From NCBI GenBank assembly GCA_015654795.1, contig JAATGF010000180.1, positions 1 to 46,594 on the forward strand: a DNA stretch of 46,594 nt, in the 5' to 3' direction. A program made the position numbers and the translations under genes. The notes under the pieces were generated by a model, which was not told the DNA's origin, searched no databases, and was given only the letters and a program-made list of their open reading frames with translations. Shown here piece by piece: positions 1 to 7,511 of this stretch; the first letter of the stretch is position 1, and the number at the start of each line of letters is the position of its first letter. Origin of the DNA: Bacteroidales bacterium (GTDB lineage Bacteria; Bacteroidota; Bacteroidia; Bacteroidales; Prolixibacteraceae).

Positions 1-31
1 CGGAGGGAGTGTGATTAAAGTCATTAAAATA

Positions 32-80
32 GTCATTGGCTTCGCCGTCATTGAAAAGGTCATTGGCTTCGCCGTCATTA
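32..80. repeat. Two-copy direct repeat, also found at 30817
   Basis: The unit GTCATTGGCTTCGCCGTCAT starts at 32 and again at 59, inside a run of GTCATT words from about 20 to 88. The reverse complement recurs with one mismatch at 30817-30839. There is no coding sequence here. It looks like an intergenic repeat family rather than a CRISPR, because there are no regular spacers or cas genes. Confidence 0.6.
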
Positions 81-135
81 AAAAGTCATCCGATGCTGAT
101 ATAGGACCTGATACCAGGCTCGATATGGACAAAAC

Positions 136-155
136 ATGGAGCAAACCCATCCGGG
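136..155. repeat. 20-bp dispersed repeat, inverted copy at 33574-33593
   Basis: ATGGAGCAAACCCATCCGGG at 136-155 is matched exactly on the opposite strand at 33574-33593. The match extends about 7 bases further with one mismatch. Both copies are intergenic and each sits near other short repeats. Confidence 0.6.
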
Positions 156-203
156 TTGTTTGTGTGTAACCGCTACGCAGTAAAGGGGTACCGTGTGATT
201 ATA

Positions 204-344
204 TTCTACAATACCATAACCGTGGTAAAAAGTGCCATGCCCTTATATTTCTACGATACTGTATGTAACCGATTATGTTCTACAATACCGTAACTGGAAC
301 GCGGTAATTGTACCTTGGGGGATCATTTTTTCTACAATACCATA
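204..344. repeat. Four imperfect TTCTACAATACC repeats
   Basis: Related units of the form TTCTACAATACCRTA begin at 204, 249 (two changes), 278 and 330. Spacing is irregular, about 29 to 52 bases. No reading frame is maintained. Bases 1-438 hold no convincing gene, only these repeats. Confidence 0.5.
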
Positions 345-391
345 TCTCCTACGGAGAAAGATGAGATTGGTAAGTTGATGAATGACAGATA

Positions 392-417
392 TTTGAAAAA
401 ATATTATTTTATTCAAA
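392..417 (-). terminator. Weak AT-rich hairpin after the GH20 gene
   Basis: TTTGAA (392-397) pairs with TTCAAA (412-417), 22 bases beyond the GH20 stop on the minus strand, and is flanked by T runs. The stem is short and AT-only, so this is a weak terminator candidate for the 4415-to-439 transcript. Confidence 0.25.
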
Positions 418-438
418 AAACCTGAAAAAATCAATATT

Positions 439-2070
439 TTAATTAGTTGCTGCCTTAAATTCAGCTTTGCAATACCTGATTCCCTCGGCATCGTACCGTT
501 TAATTTGTTCAAGCATACGTTTTTTGAACCACTGATAGTTTCGGCTTTCTTTAGTCGACCATAATACTTCCGACAAAGCTGCCGCCCGTGGAAATATCAT
601 ATATTCAACGTATTCCGGAGTTTTCATGTATTGTGTCCAGACGTTTGCCTGTGCGCCGATAATATATCTGGCTTCTTGTCTCGTGAGATCTTTCGGAACA
701 GGCTCAAAATTATAGACCTGTTCGAGGGTTAAAAGGCCTCCTACAGCCAGAGGTTCTCCTTTAGGATTGGCTTGATACTGGTCAAAATTGCAAAGTTTAG
801 CCGGACACATTATCGTCTGTACTTTTCTTTGAATGGCCGCAATTCCTCCTGTCTGGCCACGCCACGACATTATAACTTCCCGGGTAATTAATGTGTCTTT
901 CACAATATCGTCCCATCCGACCAGTTCTCTTCCGAGTGAATCAAGCGTTTTACCGATTCGTCGAACAAAATAGTCATGCAGATCATGTATTGATCCCATA
1001 CTGTCTGTTTTCATCTTAAGCTGGCACTGCTGGCATTTTTCCCATCGTACTTCTGAACAATCTGCTCCGCCGATATCAAAATACTTACCCGGGAATAGCG
1101 TCGTCATTTCGGCAATCACATCTTTCATAAAGGTATAAGTCCCTTCCTTTCCGGGGCAATACACATCGTTAAACATTCCCCATCTTGTTGCAACTTCGTA
1201 AGGTGCAGCTGTACAGCCCAATTCGGGATATGCAGCCAGCGCTGCCAAAGCGTGCCCAGGCATTTCTATTTCGGGAACGATAGTAATAAAACGTTTTGAA
1301 GCATAGGCAACTATTTCCCTGACATCATCCTGGGAATAAAATCCGCCATGGGGGATTGTATCGGTTCCTGTTGGATTATCGATATGTCCGATCACCGTCG
1401 TTTTTCTTATTGAACCGACTTCTGTAAGCCGGGGATATTTTCTTATTTCAATGCGCCAGCCCTGATCATCAGCCAAATGCCATATAAACGTATTGAATTT
1501 GTGCATCGCCATGTAATCAAGATACTTCAGGATGAATTCTTTAGGCATAAAGTGACGGCTAACATCCAGTTGAAGCCCCCGCCACGAAAAACGCGGGGAA
1601 TCTTTAATTTCAACTCCCGGAATGATAATTTCTGTGACCTGTTTCGAAGTAGAAGGCATTAATTGAATCAATGTTTGCACACCATAAAAAAGTCCGTTTG
1701 GAGAAGCAGCTTCAACAAGTACTCCATCCGCAGTTACTGCAAGATGATAATCTTCTTTCCCAAGTTTGAGATTTTCATCAAGTTTAAGAAAGACGGATCC
1801 ACTTTCTCCACTTTTGGAACCCTCTATTGCATTGCTGATTCCAAAGTATTTCTCCGTATGTTGTGCCAGCAATGATGCTATTTGTCGCATCTGCTCATCA
1901 TCGCTGTTAATCCCGATTTTAGTCGAAGATTTGAGTATAAACAAACCTTCCTGATCAGTTACTTCAGCCGGCAACGGAACAAGTCTTATAACAGGACGTG
2001 GAGGTGGTTCTTTGCACGAAAACAGGACTGAGATGATCCCTATGGTGAGAAGTAATCGGAGAAAATTCAT
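439..2070 (-). CDS. GH20 beta-N-acetylhexosaminidase homologue, lipoprotein, altered active site
   Basis: A 543-residue exported GH20 protein. The N-terminus ends in lipobox LFSC (Cys19), then the GH20 N-terminal alpha/beta domain (about 27-155) and the TIM barrel (about 160-520), with HLADDQGWR and PEIEMPGH clearly recognisable. The family normally removes terminal GlcNAc/GalNAc using an adjacent Asp-Glu pair in H-x-G-G-D-E. Here that site reads D332-I-G-G-A336-D337, so Asp becomes Ala and the acid/base Glu becomes Asp. Two other usually acidic positions also differ: GWDD for GWDE, and WTQY for WTEY. The fold is clear; normal hexosaminidase activity is doubtful. It is the last gene of a likely operon (UPF0104, symporter, GH20), 44 bases after the symporter, in a peptidoglycan locus. 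It could act on an unusual amino sugar, bind sugar only, or be inactive. Confidence 0.9.
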   Translation of the reverse strand: MNFLRLLLTIGIISVLFSCKEPPPRPVIRLVPLPAEVTDQEGLFILKSSTKIGINSDDEQMRQIASLLAQHTEKYFGISNAIEGSKSGESGSVFLKLDENLKLGKEDYHLAVTADGVLVEAASPNGLFYGVQTLIQLMPSTSKQVTEIIIPGVEIKDSPRFSWRGLQLDVSRHFMPKEFILKYLDYMAMHKFNTFIWHLADDQGWRIEIRKYPRLTEVGSIRKTTVIGHIDNPTGTDTIPHGGFYSQDDVREIVAYASKRFITIVPEIEMPGHALAALAAYPELGCTAAPYEVATRWGMFNDVYCPGKEGTYTFMKDVIAEMTTLFPGKYFDIGGADCSEVRWEKCQQCQLKMKTDSMGSIHDLHDYFVRRIGKTLDSLGRELVGWDDIVKDTLITREVIMSWRGQTGGIAAIQRKVQTIMCPAKLCNFDQYQANPKGEPLAVGGLLTLEQVYNFEPVPKDLTRQEARYIIGAQANVWTQYMKTPEYVEYMIFPRAAALSEVLWSTKESRNYQWFKKRMLEQIKRYDAEGIRYCKAEFKAATN

Positions 2071-2114
2071 TTAATGGTTGCTTTATGTTTTCCGGATGAC
2101 AAAAGTACAAAATC

Positions 2115-3497
2115 TTATTTGGATGTAGGATTAATCTTTCTTTGTGTCGCTGGTGACTTTCGATTGTTTCCGACAAAAAGAATCAGCGCATTTAATGCAA
2201 AACCTGTAATTATTAATAGATTGCCAAGTGTACCTTTCCCGTTAAGTGCAATGATTTTTCCTGTCAAAGCAATTGCTCCTCCCACGATCATGGCAGTACT
2301 GCTTCTGATTTTGCTCGCCCTAAAACCTAAAAGTCCTGCTGCCGTTGGAATTATAAATGCTCCTGAAAAAATTGTCAATGCAATTAACAGCGACTGGATA
2401 ATGGACTGAACATTTAGCGAAAGGATAATGCTTAATGTTCCGATAATCAGCATTATGATTTTAGTATTTCGCATTGAATTCTTCTGATCCAACCCTTTTG
2501 AAATCGGATCGCTGATTATGGTTGCCGAAGTGAGTAAAGCTGTTGAGCCGGAAGACATCACAGCCGAAAGAAGTGCCGCAATCAGTAATCCTACGGCCCA
2601 TTCAGGCAAGGTATTAACCATTACCGGTATCAGTGCAGAGCCCTTCTGTAAATGAAGTTCGGGAAATTTATAGGCAGCAAATATACCAAGGAAGGTAATA
2701 CATAAAGAGAAGGGGATCAAAACTATGGCGCTTATCGAGACGCTTTTTCGGGCAATATGTTCATTTTCAGCACAAAATATCCGTGAATAAATATCAGGCC
2801 CGACTACAAAAGTGGTGGAATAGGTTAATAACAGTACAATCAGATCGAAAGCATGAAATCCTTCGTTGAACGGAAATTTCAGTGAAGTCATTGCCGTTGG
2901 AGAAACTGGTTGTGAAAAAAGAATATAAAGAGCAGTTACTAAAATTCCCGTGAGGATGATCGCAGTCTGGTACATATCTGTTTTTAAGACAGATATTTGT
3001 CCGCCGATCACGGTATAGAAAATAAAAACAGCGCCCGAGCTCCAGACCGCGATAGAATAATCCAATCCGGTAAATCCGTTCAGAATTTTTGCTGCCCCAA
3101 TAATTTGAGCAGCAATAATGCCGATCCAGGCAAAAGAGATGATAAAAGAGGAGATTATTTTTGCTTCATTCCCGTAAAAATCGCCAATCATCTGAGGGAG
3201 TGTGTATTTCCCTTGTCGTCGAACCACCATTGAAAAAGGAACCAACAAAAAAAGACCTGCGGATGCGCTTATTAAAAGCCATGATGCTGCCCATCCTTGT
3301 GTAAGTGCAAGATCGGCAGTACCTAAAATTGCTGAACTTCCCAAGATTGTTGCAAGCAAAGATCCCGTGATCTGCCACAAATTTCCACGTTTTCCGGCTA
3401 CATAGTAATCGCCTTCTGACCGGATTTTCCTTGCGGAAACAACTCCGATCAATATCATTGAAGCAATGTAAACTATTATAGATAAGTATATAACCAT
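2115..3497 (-). CDS. Sodium:solute symporter (SSS family), candidate amino-sugar importer
   Basis: A 460-residue inner-membrane protein with about 12-13 hydrophobic segments. It carries an SSS-like N-terminal signature after the first helix (KIRSEGDYYVAGKRGN, then the glycine/serine-rich second helix). SSS proteins couple sodium entry to uptake of sugars, amino acids or nucleosides. Substrate cannot be read from sequence. The gene lies 12 bases after the UPF0104 gene and 44 bases before the GH20 gene, so it is probably cotranscribed with both. In Tannerella forsythia an inner-membrane MurNAc transporter (MurT) is encoded with MurK and MurQ. Here no transporter adjoins murK-murQ, so this symporter is a reasonable candidate for MurNAc or GlcNAc entry (inference). 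Confidence 0.85.
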   Translation of the reverse strand: MVIYLSIIVYIASMILIGVVSARKIRSEGDYYVAGKRGNLWQITGSLLATILGSSAILGTADLALTQGWAASWLLISASAGLFLLVPFSMVVRRQGKYTLPQMIGDFYGNEAKIISSFIISFAWIGIIAAQIIGAAKILNGFTGLDYSIAVWSSGAVFIFYTVIGGQISVLKTDMYQTAIILTGILVTALYILFSQPVSPTAMTSLKFPFNEGFHAFDLIVLLLTYSTTFVVGPDIYSRIFCAENEHIARKSVSISAIVLIPFSLCITFLGIFAAYKFPELHLQKGSALIPVMVNTLPEWAVGLLIAALLSAVMSSGSTALLTSATIISDPISKGLDQKNSMRNTKIIMLIIGTLSIILSLNVQSIIQSLLIALTIFSGAFIIPTAAGLLGFRASKIRSSTAMIVGGAIALTGKIIALNGKGTLGNLLIITGFALNALILFVGNNRKSPATQRKINPTSK

Positions 3498-3509
3498 AGT
3501 TATTTAAAT

Positions 3510-4415
3510 TCAGTCCTTAAATTCACTCCGTTTTTCCGATAATTGATCCGGAACCTGTTCTCGTCTGAACGGCGGGAAGAATACCCAATATAAACCACCT
3601 AAAGAGAAAAAGGCCGAAAGAAGGAAAAACATGAAGCTTAGTGCAATACACAATTCAATATTAAGTCCGAGAGTTTTTGCACCAAGGAGAAAAACCATTT
3701 CGCGTGCACCAATTCCGCCAACGGTGATTGGAAGTGCAGTTGCAATTGTTGCTACAAAAAAGAGGAAAAGGTAATCGAACAGATCAGCTGTCTGATGAAA
3801 AGCGCACAGAATAAACAGTGCTGAAATAAATTGCGCTATTTGCAAAGCCAGTGACCACCAGAATAAAGCGGCATGGATTTTCAAAAAACTTTTCAAAAAG
3901 AGCCTGAGAACAAAATAGTAAAGGGCATAAACTGCCGGTATACCAATCCATACTCCCTTTCCGTAGGCAATGTGAAGTTCTGAAAGGTAATACAACACTA
4001 CAGTGATCATGCCTACTGCTACAAGTCCTGAGATCCGGTTCACCAACATGGTCCCGATGTTCTTTTTAATGCCGTTTTTTCGGTATTTATTAACAAGATA
4101 AACCTTAATGCCATCGCCGCCAATGCCGCCGGGAAGAAACAGATTATAGAACAATCCCAGCCAGAAAAGCTTGATATTAAGAACTTGTGAAAGATTTGCA
4201 CCCGTATTCCTGAATGAGAGATTCTGTCGGAAGGCCGACAAAACAAACGACAATACTAAAAAGAAGGCCGCTCCCAGGATATAGAAAGCATTTGCTGTTG
4301 AAAAGACATTCAAAACCTCTTTGAACGAGATTTTAGAAAGCACATACCAAATTGCGGAAACCGTTACAATTAGTTTTAAAAGGTTTATGCCAATCTTTTT
4401 AGTTTTATGCCTCAC
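3510..4415 (-). CDS. UPF0104 / lysylphosphatidylglycerol synthase-like membrane protein
   Basis: A 301-residue integral membrane protein with about 7-8 hydrophobic segments. It has the features of the YbhN/AglD/MprF-transmembrane family, including the loop LFLPGGIGGDGIKVYLV and the later PITVGGIGARE segment. It lacks the soluble lysyl-transferase domain of MprF, so it is not a lipid aminoacylating enzyme; roles suggested for stand-alone members involve lipid-linked substrates. The start codon is GTG at 4415, chosen because the signal-anchor-like helix follows directly and no ATG is better placed. A promoter-like element lies at 4502-4530, and the symporter follows after 12 bases. Its job in a peptidoglycan locus is unknown. 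Confidence 0.75.
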   Translation of the reverse strand: MRHKTKKIGINLLKLIVTVSAIWYVLSKISFKEVLNVFSTANAFYILGAAFFLVLSFVLSAFRQNLSFRNTGANLSQVLNIKLFWLGLFYNLFLPGGIGGDGIKVYLVNKYRKNGIKKNIGTMLVNRISGLVAVGMITVVLYYLSELHIAYGKGVWIGIPAVYALYYFVLRLFLKSFLKIHAALFWWSLALQIAQFISALFILCAFHQTADLFDYLFLFFVATIATALPITVGGIGAREMVFLLGAKTLGLNIELCIALSFMFFLLSAFFSLGGLYWVFFPPFRREQVPDQLSEKRSEFKD

Positions 4416-4501
4416 GGGAATTCATTTGATTTTAAATGATTTGACGTTTACTGCATTGACGAGTCAAAGACTTTCGGTCAGCCACGTTTCATTGCAGAAG
4501 G

Positions 4502-4530
4502 CAAAAGTATTGAATATTGCATTATCACAA
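4502..4530 (-). promoter_or_regulatory. Candidate promoter for UPF0104-symporter-GH20
   Basis: On the minus strand there is a TACTTTTG -7 box (4502-4509) preceded by TTG (4528-4530) with an 18-base spacer, close to the Bacteroidota TTTG-N19-21-TAnnTTTG pattern. It sits about 87 bases upstream of the GTG start at 4415, in the 163-base gap after the upstream gene. Confidence 0.4.
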
Positions 4531-4578
4531 CAGGGTTATCGGATTAAAAAACAGTTACTGTTATGATGATTGGCTAAC

Positions 4579-5688
4579 TTACAACTTAATAAATACTTTA
4601 CGTTTATAAAGAAAATAACAGATTCCCCACATCATTGCCCAAACGGAAAGCGTCAAAGCCATTTCAACTGTCAGTTCGTTGAAGACGCCGAAAATTGCCG
4701 TGATAAATGGTTTGGCAATGGCTTTAAGCCAATCGTTACCGCCTGTATGGGCAAATAAGTAAATAAATAGCGGATTCATCCCGACAATTGCAAAAAACAA
4801 TGTGAACTTTTTGTAATTCCTCACATCAATCAGCCAGTACGAAATGGCCAATGCGATAAGGCACCATCCGCCGCTAACAATTACAAAAGAACTCGTACAT
4901 ATGTGTTTGATAATCGGGATAAAAGAACTCATTCCGTAGCCAATAATCAAACCGATTATTCCTGTAATTGCAAGGATTTGAATTTTCTTACGTGGTTTCC
5001 ATTCGTTCATCAGGATCATTCCGGCAATTACGCCCCATATGGTATGGGCAGTTGTCGGGATGGCATTGAAAGCAACCCAGTTTCCTCCACTTAAGCTACC
5101 TGTCAGCGCAAGATCGAACCACGACCCAAAATTTTGATCGGGCGTGAATGGTTGATTGAAACCTTCCACACTCCAAAACCGGTAAAGTAAGTCGGATGCA
5201 AGGATCATCAGGAACGAAATCAGTAACTGCCATTTAACAGCCTTTCTCATGATTAGGAAGGCAATCAGATAGGTGACGGAGAGCTGAGCAAGGACATTTG
5301 TAAAATGATAGGTAATCTCTCCGGGACCAATACAATAGAGCGCCCAACCCAGGAAAAGCAGCAATACGGAGCGGGTCAATGCATGATGAAAAGTTTTATT
5401 CCAGCTATCACCCCTGTTCCACCTGCGGGTCATTGAAAATGGCATGGCAACTCCGACGATAAACATAAAGAAAGGCTGAATCAAATCCCAGAAGTGAAGT
5501 CCTATCCAATCAACATGATGCAGTTGTCGGCCAAATGCAGAAATAATTGTCCCATCCAGAGAAGGATTGACCAAAGTACCGAAGAAGCCCGAAAACTCGC
5601 CAACAAGCATAAACATTGTAAATCCCCTGAAAAAATCGATGGAGAGCATTCTGCTCTGATCCTGATTTGGAAGGACTGTATTATTCAT
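4579..5688 (-). CDS. HGSNAT/NagX-like transmembrane acyltransferase (DUF5009), copy 1
   Basis: A 369-residue polytopic membrane protein with about 10-11 hydrophobic helices. It starts with the family signature SIDFFRGFTMF and the loop W-x-GLHFWDLIQPFFMFIVGVAM. Homologues include human heparan-alpha-glucosaminide N-acetyltransferase, which passes an acetyl group across a membrane to glucosamine, and bacterial NagX proteins found with GlcNAc catabolism genes. Here it could re-acetylate deacetylated amino sugars at the inner membrane, or help their transport (inference). A paralogue lies at 26158. The gene is monocistronic-looking: 568 bases separate it from gntR upstream and 163 from the next gene downstream. 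Confidence 0.8.
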   Translation of the reverse strand: MNNTVLPNQDQSRMLSIDFFRGFTMFMLVGEFSGFFGTLVNPSLDGTIISAFGRQLHHVDWIGLHFWDLIQPFFMFIVGVAMPFSMTRRWNRGDSWNKTFHHALTRSVLLLFLGWALYCIGPGEITYHFTNVLAQLSVTYLIAFLIMRKAVKWQLLISFLMILASDLLYRFWSVEGFNQPFTPDQNFGSWFDLALTGSLSGGNWVAFNAIPTTAHTIWGVIAGMILMNEWKPRKKIQILAITGIIGLIIGYGMSSFIPIIKHICTSSFVIVSGGWCLIALAISYWLIDVRNYKKFTLFFAIVGMNPLFIYLFAHTGGNDWLKAIAKPFITAIFGVFNELTVEMALTLSVWAMMWGICYFLYKRKVFIKL

Positions 5689-6256
5689 CTATTTGAACTA
5701 AAGTATGTTAATGATGTACTTAATAGTTAATCAGGTTGAAGATCGACCGAAATAAATTATTCCAGGGCTTAGTTTAGTCCTTTACCCGATGTTGTAAAAA
5801 TAGTAAGAAATAACACAAAACGGGAAGATTCACGCAATTAGTAGTAAACAATTTTTCCGCGGTTTTTTTATTGTTTTTAATTGACATATATTCATGGTCT
5901 TAGGTCTATATGTAAATTTCATCATATGAATTTTTGCAAAAATCCACCAATAAATTACACCAACAGATCAAAAACTATGACTCTATGTCGGATCGTATGA
6001 GTAAATTTTGCAAACCGCTTTCACACGTTTAAATTTTTGTAAGTTATTAATATCTAATACGTATTGATAGCATCATTTTTTTGAAATAATCAACGGTGTG
6101 GAACTCGCATCCGTCAGCTGACGGATTCATTCCGATTTGTGATTTTTCAATCATGCCTATTTCACACTACCAAGCAGGGCCTTTGTGTAAATCATTCTGT
6201 AATCTTATTCAAACCTTACTTTGCCAATTACTTAATTAATCAAGGTAAATGAGATA
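5689..6256. other. 568-base gap without a gene; holds an 18-bp palindrome
   Basis: I see no credible coding frame between the acyltransferase start and the gntR stop. The sequence is AT-rich with many short T and A runs. The only strong structure is the palindrome at 6109-6126. No clear TAnnTTTG box on the minus strand was found for the gene starting at 5688. Confidence 0.6.
6109..6126. promoter_or_regulatory. Perfect 18-bp palindrome ATCCGTCAGCTGACGGAT
   Basis: ATCCGTCAGCTGACGGAT is its own reverse complement, GC-richer than its surroundings, and lies about 130 bases past the gntR stop and 420 bases before the acyltransferase start. No T run follows on either strand, so it is less likely to be a terminator than a protein-binding site or a repeat remnant. 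Confidence 0.4.
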
Positions 6257-6982
6257 TTATAAAAAGCTTTTAAAATATTTCACATAAACCTCCATATTGC
6301 GTTCCAGCAATTCAACTGAGTATTGATAGGCTTTCTGATCGTTTTGGGCTTCTACAGCATCTAAAATACATTGCTGAAGTCGTAATGTATACTCTTTCTC
6401 ACCTTCTACATTGGCATAGATCATATTCCGCATCCGTGGTAATAATGAATAAATAGGTTCCATACTGATTATAATAATCGGATTCGCAGTGGCTTTCGAC
6501 AGATTCATATGGAAACGGTTTATCATATCGACCTCAAGCTGCGTATTATCAGGATCACATTTGGCCAATTCAGCGAGATTCTCTTTTAATAATTTTATAT
6601 CATCATCTGTACGATTGCGGGAGGCCAATCGTGCAATCTCTGGTTCAAACAATCTCCTGACTTCAATGATCTGTGTAATCAGATTGGAATCAAATTTAAG
6701 ATCGTAATAGAGGTTGAGCGAATTAATTGCGTCTTCAATTTTTATTTCCGAAACGATCATTCCGCTCCCTTTTCGAATCACAATCAATCCACGAGCGCTT
6801 AATCGTCGCAGCGCTTCGCGTAAAGCGGTCCGGCTTACTGCAAAACTTTCGCATAATTCTTTCTCTGATGGGAGCCTGGCTCCTGCGACTAACTTTTTTT
6901 GCCGTATTGCCTCTTCAATCTTACGTTCGATCTTTTGACTTAGCGTCTGGCTAATGCGTATTTTACCGAATAATTCTTCCAT
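6257..6982 (-). CDS. GntR-family (FCD/FadR-type) transcriptional regulator
   Basis: A 241-residue regulator. The N-terminal winged helix (about 14-80) has the classic GntR motif LPSEKELCESFAVSRTALRE and wing KGSG. The C-terminal helical domain (about 95-230) is FCD-like, with VRRLFEPEIARLA and D-x5-FH. Two histidines usual in the FCD metal site seem replaced (LQQCILDAV and LERNM), so metal-dependent sensing may be lost. Such regulators usually repress until a small acid or sugar acid binds. It is the only DNA-binding regulator in the locus and lies next to SusD/SusC. It has its own strong promoter at 7012-7042. Dyads fitting the family consensus TnGTnnnACnA occur before susC, the transglutaminase gene and murK, so it probably controls this locus (inference). 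Confidence 0.92.
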   Translation of the reverse strand: MEELFGKIRISQTLSQKIERKIEEAIRQKKLVAGARLPSEKELCESFAVSRTALREALRRLSARGLIVIRKGSGMIVSEIKIEDAINSLNLYYDLKFDSNLITQIIEVRRLFEPEIARLASRNRTDDDIKLLKENLAELAKCDPDNTQLEVDMINRFHMNLSKATANPIIIISMEPIYSLLPRMRNMIYANVEGEKEYTLRLQQCILDAVEAQNDQKAYQYSVELLERNMEVYVKYFKSFL

Positions 6983-7011
6983 CAGATTAGTTGTTTCAAA
7001 AATTTACTTAA

Positions 7012-7042
7012 CAAAGGTACTCTTTTTTCATTTTAGGTCAAA
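7012..7042 (-). promoter_or_regulatory. Promoter of the gntR gene
   Basis: The minus strand reads TTTG (7042-7039), a 19-base spacer, then TACCTTTG (7019-7012), a full match to the Bacteroidota -33/-7 consensus with standard spacing. The start codon at 6982 follows about 30 bases downstream, giving a short leader. Confidence 0.6.
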
Positions 7043-7065
7043 ATGCATTACGATTTTAAAATCCT

Positions 7066-7101
7066 TTCATATTGTTAATTAAATTCATATTGTTAATTAA
7101 A
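7066..7101. repeat. Perfect 18-bp tandem duplication upstream of gntR
   Basis: TTCATATTGTTAATTAAA occurs at 7066-7083 and is repeated exactly at 7084-7101. Each copy contains the palindrome TTAATTAA. It lies just upstream of the gntR promoter and abuts the end of the gene remnant at 7107. It is either a slippage duplication or a doubled binding site. Confidence 0.6.
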
Positions 7102-7106
7102 AAGCT

Positions 7107-7345
7107 TTATTCAACCTTTTTAATCCAGTCGGTTATCCCTTGACGAATCTTCTTATTAGCTGCATCCGGTTTAATATTTTTACTGATAATGGCTTATACC
7201 CGATGTAACAGTAATAGGGGCTTGTTCCTTTTGCATTCAGGTTGTCGGCCGAATTATCAATTATCACCCTGAAAACGTCATCCTCAATCTGTTCATTGAA
7301 GACATTTTTAATCTCTTTTGCCGATTTTAACTGTGAAAAATTTGA
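7107..7345 (-). pseudogene. Decayed 3' gene fragment with a frameshift
   Basis: Minus-strand translation gives a protein-like segment containing KEIKNVFNEQIEDDVFRVI, then DNSADNLNAKGTSPYYCYIG. After a frame change near 7190 it continues as NIKPDAANKKIRQGITDWIK and a stop at 7107. Both parts have normal residue composition and read as one C-terminal domain broken by a -1/+2 shift. No start codon is visible upstream, so the 5' end is missing. I do not recognise the family. It lies between the susD terminator and gntR and is probably a relic of a gene once between them. Confidence 0.4.
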
Positions 7346-7448
7346 ACAAAAACATTTTTCCCGTTTAAAAGTTAGCCACTTATATAAAATTGCAAAGGAA
7401 GAATAAGTGCGACGTTTTCAACTCCCCTTTTTGCCGTAAAAGGTACAT

Positions 7449-7488
7449 GAAAAAAAGAGGCTGTAACATTATCTGGAACAGCCTCTTT
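7449..7488 (-). terminator. Rho-independent terminator after susD
   Basis: Eleven-base perfect arms, AAAGAGGCTGT (7454-7464) and ACAGCCTCTTT (7478-7488), enclose a 13-base loop and are followed on the minus strand by a run of Ts. It lies 24 bases beyond the susD stop and ends the susC-susD transcript. Confidence 0.85.
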
Positions 7489-7511
7489 GTAATTATATTC
7501 GGATCAGTGTA

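Noticed and set aside
20-344. Possible CRISPR-like array at the left edge
   Set aside because: Repeat units are short, imperfect and irregularly spaced, there are no constant-length spacers, and no cas genes are in the window.
273-512. Minus-strand frame of 79 codons
   Set aside because: It runs through the TTCTACAATACC repeats and into the 3' end of the GH20 gene in another frame, and has no protein-like pattern.
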